Part shown: piece after piece, positions 8,123-15,285 of the stretch
How positions within the stretch are numbered: the stretch's first letter is position 1
Layout: the number at the start of each line of letters is the position of its first letter
Assembly: GCA_016185185.1 (NCBI GenBank)
Contig: JACPOD010000069.1
Location: 1-46,421 of the forward strand
DNA: 46,421 nucleotides
Origin: Sphingobacteriales bacterium
GTDB lineage: Bacteria; Bacteroidota; Bacteroidia; Chitinophagales; Chitinophagaceae
Direction of reading: 5' to 3'
Translations under genes and position numbers: made by a program
Notes under the pieces: model-generated
Database searches by the model: none
What the model saw: only the letters and a program-made list of their open reading frames with translations
What the model was told of the DNA's origin: nothing

Positions 8123-8817
8123 CTACCTTCTTGTTTTATACGGGAAATTTTCTCCAAAGTGATCCGTAATATTATCTATTACAACATTAGCTGCCACATT
8201 CCAATTGCTGCTCCGTTTGTAATAATCGTTCCATAACGTTACATCATTACTAAGCAGGTTACAGGTAACATAAATATCATTGGTTTTTGAAGCATTGTTT
8301 GGTACCGGTATTTTGCCTTCAATACCGGTGTTCCATAAAATCCTTTCGGCAACATTAACACCATAGGAAGCATAATCACTCATATAACGCTGCTTGGTAA
8401 TTTGCATCCGCACAACAGCATCCACATTTAAAATTTTTGCCAGCTCTTTTGCATCCTTGCTCCAGGAGTCGCGGATGGATATATTATTTTTTCCATCAGA
8501 GATAAGGTTGTACTGATATCCTGAATGTTTACTCTCATATAATATCTCCTTGAATTGGCATGTTGAAGAATACTGTTTTGCAAAGAAAGCTGGAATGATT
8601 TGCTTTCTTCTTCTTCAATACTGTCAATTTGCTGTTGGCTAATGTTTTTGGGTTGTTTTCCTGTAAAAATAATTTCGGCAGGTACAACTGCTATTATTTT
8701 ATGGGTAGTAGTTTGCTGATCGAAATAAGAAGATGCGTAATTTTTTCTGCTACAGGCACAGAAAAAGAAAAACAAAATAAGTAATGCCAAAAAGCTCAGG
8801 GGTAAATTTTTTTTCAT
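8123..8817 (-). pseudogene. Small lipoprotein of unknown function, frameshifted at a six-base homopolymer
   Basis: Starting at the ATG at 8817, the product has a lipoprotein signal peptide (hydrophobic run ending FFFCACS). The frame then carries RVNIQDISTTLSLMEK and runs to an early stop. Adding one A to the run of six (T-run on the plus strand, 8487-8492) joins it to NNISIRDSWSKD, then AKELAKILNVDAVVRM and on to the stop at 8123, giving 231 residues. The 695-base span is one short of a multiple of three, consistent with a single missing base. The function is not known to me; the LAKILNVDAVV phrase is typical of Bacteroidota lipoproteins with a repeat-like alpha/beta domain. This may be a sequencing error, a true null allele, or slippage. 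Confidence 0.65.
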
Positions 8818-8944
8818 AACGGTACGTTTTTCATAAACAAAGGCAATCACTATGCCCTGGGGCAGGAAGCCAGGGTATTTAACGGAGTTTTAAATGAAAT
8901 ATTTCCTAATTAACTGGAATGTCTTTGAAATGCCAGATTTTATT

Positions 8945-9610
8945 TTATCCTGATACTGCCCTGTTAAGGAAATCGACAAAAGGCTTCATGGCTTCATACG
9001 TTTTTAAAACTTCCTTTATCAAAGCTGGCGATAGTAATTCTTTATCCGTAAGCGGATGCCGGACTACAAAATTTTTCATTTTTAAAAATTCGATAGCAGG
9101 ATTATTCTCATCATATCCTTTGGGCGGACGGGAGAGTATTTCTATTCCATCTACACCAGCAGTAAACTGTTTTTTAAATTGTTTTGAAGAAATGATCTTT
9201 TTCCATTCGTCAAAGTTGTAATCAATCTCCTGGCGTATTTTATTTAACTCAGGGGGCATAGGCATATAATACCCGCCGGCTAAAAAACTTTTTCCCGGCT
9301 CACAATGAAAATAATAACCGGCTGAATTTACTTTTTTCCCGCCCCTGTTCATCCATGCACCCATATTGTTTTTATAAGGAGTTTTATCCTTGGAAAAACG
9401 CACATCCCGGTAAATTCTAAACAGGCAATTCTTTGCATTCAATTCGGCCACTTCTTTATCAATCTTATCAAATCCCTTAAGAATCTTAGTAACCGTGTTT
9501 TCTACATCTTCTTTGGCTAAAGCATAATTATTTTTATTTTTTTCAAACCAGGTTTTGTTATTGTTTTTATTCAGGTCTTTTAAAAATTTTAATGTGGGTG
9601 CCTGTAACAT
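8945..9610 (-). CDS. DUF2461 domain-containing protein
   Basis: 221 residues, matching the DUF2461/TIGR02453 family over its full length: FLKDLNKNNNKTWFEKNKN at the N-terminus, FRIYRDVRFSKDKTPYKN (about 87-105), GYYFHCEPGKSFLAGGYYMP, and a C-terminal PLTDKELLSP block. Proteins of this family are widespread and their biochemical role is unproven. There is no signal peptide, so it is cytoplasmic. It lies downstream of the HNH-protein gene on the same strand, with a terminator-like hairpin between them, so it probably has its own promoter. A GC-rich hairpin near 8853-8877, just after the gene, may end its transcript. Confidence 0.8.
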   Translation of the reverse strand: MLQAPTLKFLKDLNKNNNKTWFEKNKNNYALAKEDVENTVTKILKGFDKIDKEVAELNAKNCLFRIYRDVRFSKDKTPYKNNMGAWMNRGGKKVNSAGYYFHCEPGKSFLAGGYYMPMPPELNKIRQEIDYNFDEWKKIISSKQFKKQFTAGVDGIEILSRPPKGYDENNPAIEFLKMKNFVVRHPLTDKELLSPALIKEVLKTYEAMKPFVDFLNRAVSG

Positions 9611-9637
9611 AGTGTTGTTGTTTAAAAATGAAACTAA

Positions 9638-9665
9638 AAAGGAAAAGCGAAATTACTTTTCCTTT
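9638..9665 (-). terminator. Terminator after the HNH-protein gene
   Basis: AAAGGAAAAG (9638-9647), 8-base loop, CTTTTCCTTT (9656-9665); on the minus strand the stem runs into TTTTTA. It lies 25 bases after the stop of the HNH-protein gene. Confidence 0.6.
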
Positions 9666-9690
9666 AAAATTAAAATGAATGTATGGTTGA

Positions 9691-10263
9691 TTATTTTACC
9701 AGGCTCCAGTTTTCGCCACTGCGAATCCTGTACAATGTCATTTCGCTTACCTTGTATTTTTTTGCCAGTTGTTTGTAAGTGATCTTTCTCTTTGTGTTGC
9801 CAATGATCTTTTTTATGGTCTTTACCTGGGAAGGGGTAAGTTTAAGGCCTTTACTGGTTGCGGCTCTTAATTTTTGTTTTTCTTTATAGGCAATTTTTGA
9901 AGGGCTGTTTTGCTGATGAGCGGCCATTTCTTCCAATGTAGCCCATTGAAGGTTTTTGGCGCTGTTGTCCAGTTTTTTATGATTCAGATGAATTACATAC
10001 TTGTATTTGGAAGATTTCTTTTTGCAGAACAATTTGGCAACTTCCCGGTGAATATAGATGGTGCCATTGTTGCCTGGCCTGTGCAGGTTGAGTGTACGGT
10101 AACCGGTCGTTAAAGAACCATTTAATAATTTTCCATCCTTATAAATAGTATCGTCAAAACTTGCAGCACGTCCTTTGCTGGATACTGCATATCTTTTTCG
10201 AAGTTGTTTCCAGCCGGGAAACTGTAATGGCCTCCATATTTCTCCGGCTATTTTTTTGATCAT
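9691..10263 (-). CDS. NUMOD4/HNH endonuclease-like protein with a C-terminal helix-turn-helix
   Basis: 190 residues in three parts. A NUMOD4-type start (about 6-35, GEIWRPLQFPGW then YAVSSKGRAASF) is followed by an HNH-type core (about 70-108, IYIHREVAKLF then VIHLNHKKLDNSAKNLQW). A basic C-terminal helix-turn-helix closes it (about 145-190, TYKQLAKKYKVSEMTLYRI). This is the layout of HNH homing-type endonucleases from phages and introns. The first catalytic motif usually reads D-H; here it is Ile91-His92, so catalytic competence is uncertain. There is no intron or phage gene nearby; it stands free between ligA and the DUF2461 gene. It may be a stand-alone endonuclease or a domesticated DNA-binding protein. 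Confidence 0.75.
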   Translation of the reverse strand: MIKKIAGEIWRPLQFPGWKQLRKRYAVSSKGRAASFDDTIYKDGKLLNGSLTTGYRTLNLHRPGNNGTIYIHREVAKLFCKKKSSKYKYVIHLNHKKLDNSAKNLQWATLEEMAAHQQNSPSKIAYKEKQKLRAATSKGLKLTPSQVKTIKKIIGNTKRKITYKQLAKKYKVSEMTLYRIRSGENWSLVK

Positions 10264-10324
10264 GAGGATAAAATTTGGAGTGTTTATAAAATTACAAAAC
10301 CTATTTGGTAATTCATATTATTAA

Positions 10325-12466
10325 TTATTCGCCCGTCATTTTCAAAAATTCGTCTTCTGATATGATTTTTACCGTGTTAATTTTTTTAGCCTTTTCCAGT
10401 TTCGATCCTGCATCTTCGCCCACTACAAGATAGTTTAATTTACTGCTAACGCCTCCTAATATCTTACCCCCCTTCTTTTCTGCAATTGCTTCTGCTTCAC
10501 TTCTTTTAAGTTTAGCAAGTGTACCGGTAAATAAAAATGTTTGCCCGGAAAGATTGCCATCAACCGCCATTTCTTTTTTATTGTTCTTTAACTGCAGCCC
10601 CAGCGATTCGAGTTTTTCCAGCATTTGGATATTTTCTTTATTGCTGAAAAACTCATAGATACTTCCGGCAACTTTGGGTCCTACATCTTCCAGGTTTTGC
10701 AATTGTTCTAATGAATATTTTTTAAAATCAAGTAAATGTTCTGCTGCATTGGCCAGTGTTTTAGCTGTTGTTTCCCCAATATAACGGATACCCAGTGCAT
10801 AGATTAGCCGGTAAAGTGGTTGTTGTTTTGAGTGTTCTATAGCCTGCAGCATATTGTTCATTGATTTTTCACCAAACCCTTCCAGGCCTTTTATTTTTTC
10901 GTACGGCAACTGATAAATGCCGGGCACATCTTTTAAAATACCCAGTTCATAAAATTTTCTGACAATTGCATCACCCAGCCCCCTTATATCCATTGCATCT
11001 TTACTGGTAAAATGTATAATACGCTCTACTACCTGGGCTTCGCATTTAAGGGAATTGTTGCATCTCCACACCGCTTCTCCTTCAGGTTTTTCTAATGTAT
11101 AACCACATACCGGGCAACGTTGCGGAAAATGAATTTTCTTTTCATGCCCGGCTCGCACATCTGGTAATGATTTTACAATGTAGGGAATTACATCCCCTGC
11201 CCGTTCCACTAAAACAGTATCGCCAATACGTATATCTTTTTCTTCAATAAAATCTGCATTATGCAGGGATATACTGCTAACAGTTACCCCACCAATTGGA
11301 ACCGGATCAATTTTAGCAACTGGAGTAACGGCGCCGGTTCGGCCAACCTGGTATTCAACCGTACGGAGTTTACTTGTAGCCTGTCTTGCTTTAAATTTAA
11401 AAGCGATAGCCCATCGGGGGTGATGAGACGTCATTCCCATTTTATCCTGCAATGCTATATCATTAACTTTAATCACCATCCCGTCCACTTCATACGGAAG
11501 GTTATCCCTTTCTTCCTCAAAGGCATGACAGTATTTTATTACATCGTTAATCCCTTTAAAAACTTTCTTCTCTTTATTAGGACTGCGAAAACCTAATTGC
11601 CAAAGCATTTCTAAAGAACCGCTGTGAGTTGACAGATGACTGTTGACAGATGACTGTTTGATTTTTGGTTTTCTGTCATCCGTCATCTGCGAACTGTCAA
11701 CTTTTGTATAGTAACTTACATGATAAAGAAAAGCTTCGAGGTTTCTCCTCGAAACTTCTCTTGGATCTTTAATTCGTAAGGTACCGGCGGCGGCATTACG
11801 GGGGTTAGCTAAAGGAGGCAGGTTTTGTTCTGCCAATGAATCATTGTATTTTTTAAAATTCTTTTTGGTCATCAACACTTCCCCGCGAATTTCAATTTGC
11901 TGTATTCCAAATTCAGAGAATTTTGCAGATAAAGGAACAGAGCGTATTTGTTTGATATTGGTGGTTATTTCATCTCCCTGTACACCATCCCCCCTGGTGG
12001 CACCACGACTTAACAAATCGTTTTCATAAATAAGTGAAATACTGGCGCCATCAAATTTTGGCTCCACACAATATTCAATTTCAGAAAACCCGGTAAGCTC
12101 TCTTGCTTTTCTGTCCCAGTCGGTTAAATCATCAGCATTGTAAGAGTTTTCAAGGGATAACATAGGTACCAAATGCTGTACGGCAGGAAAATCCTTTGTT
12201 AAGCCTTTAGCCACTCTTTGTGTTGGAGAGTCGGTAGTTATTAAAGAGGGATTGTCTGTTTCAATTTTTTCCAATGCTTTATAGAGCTGATCGTATTCGT
12301 AATCAGAAATCAGGGGGTCGTTTAAGATATAATAACGGTATTCATGAAAACGTAAAGAATCTCTTAACGCTTCCAGGTGGTTTGTTTCATACCTGCTGTC
12401 TTTTATATGAAGAAGTAGCCGTTCTGTTGTTTTTTGTAAAAGGTTGCTTTGTTCCTTGTTGTACAT
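10325..12466 (-). CDS. ligA: NAD-dependent DNA ligase
   Basis: 713 residues, longer than the usual 660-690. Order: Ia/adenylation domain with SDYEYDQLY (55-62) and the nucleotide-accepting Lys137 in EPKFDGASISL; OB fold; four-cysteine zinc finger (CPVCGYTLEKPEGEA through LKCEAQ); helix-hairpin-helix repeats; C-terminal BRCT domain (LSGQTFLFTGTLAKLKRSEA). It seals nicks during replication and repair using NAD. Two causes of the extra length are visible: an N-terminal extension of about 20 residues relative to E. coli (whose lysine is at 115), and about 26 residues at 255-281 encoded by an in-frame repeat (11629-11701) in the adenylation domain. The frame is intact, so it is probably functional. 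Confidence 0.95.
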   Translation of the reverse strand: MYNKEQSNLLQKTTERLLLHIKDSRYETNHLEALRDSLRFHEYRYYILNDPLISDYEYDQLYKALEKIETDNPSLITTDSPTQRVAKGLTKDFPAVQHLVPMLSLENSYNADDLTDWDRKARELTGFSEIEYCVEPKFDGASISLIYENDLLSRGATRGDGVQGDEITTNIKQIRSVPLSAKFSEFGIQQIEIRGEVLMTKKNFKKYNDSLAEQNLPPLANPRNAAAGTLRIKDPREVSRRNLEAFLYHVSYYTKVDSSQMTDDRKPKIKQSSVNSHLSTHSGSLEMLWQLGFRSPNKEKKVFKGINDVIKYCHAFEEERDNLPYEVDGMVIKVNDIALQDKMGMTSHHPRWAIAFKFKARQATSKLRTVEYQVGRTGAVTPVAKIDPVPIGGVTVSSISLHNADFIEEKDIRIGDTVLVERAGDVIPYIVKSLPDVRAGHEKKIHFPQRCPVCGYTLEKPEGEAVWRCNNSLKCEAQVVERIIHFTSKDAMDIRGLGDAIVRKFYELGILKDVPGIYQLPYEKIKGLEGFGEKSMNNMLQAIEHSKQQPLYRLIYALGIRYIGETTAKTLANAAEHLLDFKKYSLEQLQNLEDVGPKVAGSIYEFFSNKENIQMLEKLESLGLQLKNNKKEMAVDGNLSGQTFLFTGTLAKLKRSEAEAIAEKKGGKILGGVSSKLNYLVVGEDAGSKLEKAKKINTVKIISEDEFLKMTGE
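11629..11701. repeat. Palindromic/tandem repeat in frame inside ligA
   Basis: On the minus strand AGTCATCTGTCAAC occurs twice in direct tandem (14-base period). An inverted, imperfect copy (GTTGACAG, then CAGATGACGGATGAC) sits on the other side of an A-rich loop, so the whole can form a long hairpin. It is read through in frame as a polar, serine- and lysine-rich segment absent from LigA proteins as I know them. Confidence 0.75.
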
Positions 12467-12561
12467 AGTAAAAGATTGCGGAGAATAAAGTTATACTTTG
12501 ATTTAATGCAATAAAAAGATTTATCAGTGTATTTTTAATAACTGGTTTAAAAACATATTTT

Positions 12562-14205
12562 ATGCGTAAATACAGATGGCTGTTCTTTTTATTGCTTTTC
12601 TTTTGGACAGGAATAATTTCCTGTACAAAAAAAATAAAGGTGGATAAGATTCTTTATCATGGGGTAGTATACACCGCAGACGAAAAGTTTACAATAGCTC
12701 AGGCAATTGCTATAAAAGATGGTAAGGTGCAGGATGTAGGCAGTAACGATGCCATCCTTGGTAAATATTCAGCAGAAGAAATGATTGACCTGAAAGGGAG
12801 CCCTGTCTTTCCGGGCTTTATTGATGCCCATGCTCATTTTTATGAATATGGAATGGGTTTACAGGAGTGTGATTTGGTTGGAACGGAAAGTTGGGAAGCA
12901 ATTTTAGATAAACTCAAAAAATTCGGTGAAGAAAATAAAGAAGGTTGGCTAATAGGAAGAGGATGGGATCAAAATGACTGGCCTGTAAAGGAGTTCCCTT
13001 CAAAAGAAAAACTGGACGAGTTGTTTGCGGACAGACCTGTAATACTAACAAGAGTAGATGGACATGCAGCCATTGCCAATCAAAAAGCATTAGATATTGC
13101 CGACGTAAAAGCAGGAGACAGGTTAACAGGTGGTGAGGTTGAAATAAAAGGAGGAAAGCTTACGGGAATTTTAATTGATAATGCTGTTGAACTTGTAACA
13201 AAAAGTATTCCACCTGCATCTGCATCGCAGGTAGCACACGCATTACAAAAAGCGCAACAAAATTGCTTTGCAGCAGGATTAACCACTATTGACGACTGTG
13301 GTTTAGAATACGAAGCTGTTGATTTCATTGACAGTTTGCAAAAAAGGGGAGATTTAAAAATGAGATTATATGTGATGCTGAGTGATGCCAAAAAGAATTA
13401 TGAATATCTTTTTAAGAGGGGAAAAATAAAAACAGAACGCCTCAATGTATGTTCTTTTAAAGTTTATGCGGACGGGGCTTTAGGTTCAAGAGGGGCCTGT
13501 TTACTGCAACCTTATTCGGATAAACCCGGACATTATGGTTTTTTGCTCAGCAACAAAGAACATTTTGATTCGGTGGCCAATATTATTTACAGCCATAATT
13601 TTCAAATGTGTACCCATGCAATTGGGGACTCGGGTAGCCGGATGATATTAAATATATATGCAAACTATTTAAAAGGAAAAAACGACAGGAGATGGAGGGT
13701 AGAGCATGCACAGGTAATAAATGAAAATGATTTTAAATTATTTGGAGAGAATAGTATTCTGCCATCGGTACAACCCACCCATGCAACTTCAGATATGTAT
13801 TGGGCTGCAGAAAGGCTCGGTAAAGAGAGAGAAAAAGGGGCCTATGCATATAAACAACTTTTATTACAAAATAATATGATTCCACTGGGTACTGATTTCC
13901 CGGTAGAGGACATTAATCCAATAAATACTTTTTATGCAGCTGTTGCACGAAAAGATAAAAAAGGCTTTCCTGACGGGGGATATCAAATGGTTAATGCTTT
14001 GACAAGAGAGGAAACTTTAAAAGGTATGACCCTTTGGGCTGCATACAGCAATTTTGAAGAAAAAGAAAAGGGGACCATAAAAGCTGGAAAGTTTGCGGAC
14101 CTGGTCATATTAGATACCAATATTATGACGGTATCTGCTGATCAAATTCTGAAAGCCAAAGTCATTAAAACAATTTGTAATGGTGAAATAGTGTATTCAA
14201 AATAA
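12562..14205 (+). CDS. Amidohydrolase family lipoprotein (YtcJ-like, amidohydrolase_3)
   Basis: 547 residues. The lipoprotein signal peptide ends ...GIISC with Cys21. A typical amidohydrolase start follows (ADEKFTIAQAIAIKDGKV), then the metal-binding pair His90 and His92 in FIDAHAHFYEYG. Further family blocks are GWLIGRGWDQNDW, VDGHAAIANQKAL, FKVYADGALGSRGA, CTHAIGDSG, RVEHAQ and LGTDFPVEDINP. These belong to the YtcJ-like branch of metal-dependent hydrolases, which cut amide bonds of small molecules; the true substrate is unknown. The lipid anchor puts it in the periplasm or outer membrane. Its stop codon touches the stop codon of the converging AraC gene, with no base between and no clear terminator. 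Confidence 0.85.
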   Translation: MRKYRWLFFLLLFFWTGIISCTKKIKVDKILYHGVVYTADEKFTIAQAIAIKDGKVQDVGSNDAILGKYSAEEMIDLKGSPVFPGFIDAHAHFYEYGMGLQECDLVGTESWEAILDKLKKFGEENKEGWLIGRGWDQNDWPVKEFPSKEKLDELFADRPVILTRVDGHAAIANQKALDIADVKAGDRLTGGEVEIKGGKLTGILIDNAVELVTKSIPPASASQVAHALQKAQQNCFAAGLTTIDDCGLEYEAVDFIDSLQKRGDLKMRLYVMLSDAKKNYEYLFKRGKIKTERLNVCSFKVYADGALGSRGACLLQPYSDKPGHYGFLLSNKEHFDSVANIIYSHNFQMCTHAIGDSGSRMILNIYANYLKGKNDRRWRVEHAQVINENDFKLFGENSILPSVQPTHATSDMYWAAERLGKEREKGAYAYKQLLLQNNMIPLGTDFPVEDINPINTFYAAVARKDKKGFPDGGYQMVNALTREETLKGMTLWAAYSNFEEKEKGTIKAGKFADLVILDTNIMTVSADQILKAKVIKTICNGEIVYSK

Positions 14206-15051
14206 TCAGGCTACTTCATTTCTGAATTCCCTGGGGGTTGTATTTTTTTTTCGCATAAAAACCCGGTTAAAATACGTTACAGATTCAAACCCTGCGCTTC
14301 GGGCAATAGCTGAAATTTGTTTATCTGTTTCAATGAGCTGATAGCAGGAATAACCTATTCTGATATCGTTCAGGTAGTCGGAAAATGTTTTACCGGTTGC
14401 CCTTTTGAAAAACTTACAAAATCCACTGGAAGAAATATTAACGATAGCGGCAGCATCAGATATCCTGATGGGTTTTGAAAAATTTTGTTCCAGGTAACTG
14501 CAAACTTTATTAATTCTGTATTCCTGGTTTTTGGCTTGCGAAATATCATATTCCGCAGACGCCAGTCTCCTTCCTTTTTGTTTGGATAACTGGCCCAGTA
14601 ATAAAAGAAAATCTGTAATCTTTTCTACCCCCGACTTGGTTGGAAGCGAAAGAATGGCCTCTTTAAATGGTACGCTGTTTTTAAAAGCAAGCCCATGTTT
14701 ACAATTCTGTAAAAGCCTTTTTATGCTTTCAAAATCATTTAAACCCGACAAGCTATTAAATAGTGAACCCGAAAACTGAATGACAACAAATTCACAATTT
14801 TGTTTATTCTTAATTTTTCTGTCTGTAACCCAGGTATGTGGCAAGTCTGGCCCAATTAAAACAAGGTCCCCGGGGTTAAATTGTTCGTAACTATCACCAA
14901 CAATTCTCTTTCCCGTTATATTGATCTTATAAGTAAGTTCGTATTCCGGGTGATGGTGCCAGTAAAATTCCAGGTATGGAAGGCTCATCCGGTAAGCTAC
15001 CAGTATGGGTTTACCCTCTCCGGGGACAATTTTTTCAAGCTCCGCTTTCAC
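14206..15051 (-). CDS. AraC family transcriptional regulator with N-terminal cupin domain
   Basis: 281 residues. The N-terminal part is a cupin sensor domain (about 15-95; YLEFYWHHHPEYELTYKI and DLVLIGPDLPHTW). The C-terminal 105 residues hold two AraC helix-turn-helix motifs (RISDAAAIVNISSSGFCKFF and AIARSAGFESVTYFNRVF, with GKTFSDYLNDIRI between them). Cupin AraC proteins of this type commonly sense sugars and control carbohydrate genes. It is divergent from the amylase/Sus locus (234 bases between starts), so that locus is a plausible target; equally it may control the converging amidohydrolase or itself. Target assignment is inference. Confidence 0.87.
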   Translation of the reverse strand: MKAELEKIVPGEGKPILVAYRMSLPYLEFYWHHHPEYELTYKINITGKRIVGDSYEQFNPGDLVLIGPDLPHTWVTDRKIKNKQNCEFVVIQFSGSLFNSLSGLNDFESIKRLLQNCKHGLAFKNSVPFKEAILSLPTKSGVEKITDFLLLLGQLSKQKGRRLASAEYDISQAKNQEYRINKVCSYLEQNFSKPIRISDAAAIVNISSSGFCKFFKRATGKTFSDYLNDIRIGYSCYQLIETDKQISAIARSAGFESVTYFNRVFMRKKNTTPREFRNEVA

Positions 15052-15150
15052 TTTAAGGCAAAAATTTTTTGATCAACTAAGGTAAACAAAGTTGGCAATA
15101 TTGTGTTATAAATTGGAATTATAGTTCAACTAGTGACCTGTAAGGCGGTA

Positions 15151-15158
15151 TAGCTTTG
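15151..15158 (+). promoter_or_regulatory. -7 element of the amylase promoter
   Basis: TAGCTTTG is an exact TAnnTTTG match, 128 bases before the amylase ATG. No clear TTTG lies at the -33 distance. Transcription would start near 15165, about 25 bases before a LacI-type palindrome. Confidence 0.5.
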
Positions 15159-15188
15159 CATTTCCGGACACTGGCGTATGCTATGGGT

Positions 15189-15200
15189 GCAAACGTTTGT
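15189..15200. promoter_or_regulatory. LacI/GalR-type operator upstream of the amylase
   Basis: GCAAACGTTTGT contains the perfect 10-base palindrome CAAACGTTTG with a central CG, the classic half-site layout of LacI/GalR-family sugar repressors. It sits just after the predicted start of transcription, where a bound repressor would block initiation or elongation. No LacI gene is in the window. A hairpin, AAAAGCA-AAAA-TGCTTTT, follows at 15204-15221. Confidence 0.5.
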
Positions 15201-15285
15201 GGAAAAAGCAAAAATGCTTTTATCAATCCGGGTATTACCAAAACAAGTTTTTGACCTGTAAAGGGAAAAAATTACCGATTGCAAA

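Noticed and set aside
11261-11596. A 111-codon open frame on the plus strand within ligA.
   Set aside because: It is the opposite strand of well conserved ligA coding sequence and has no protein-like features.
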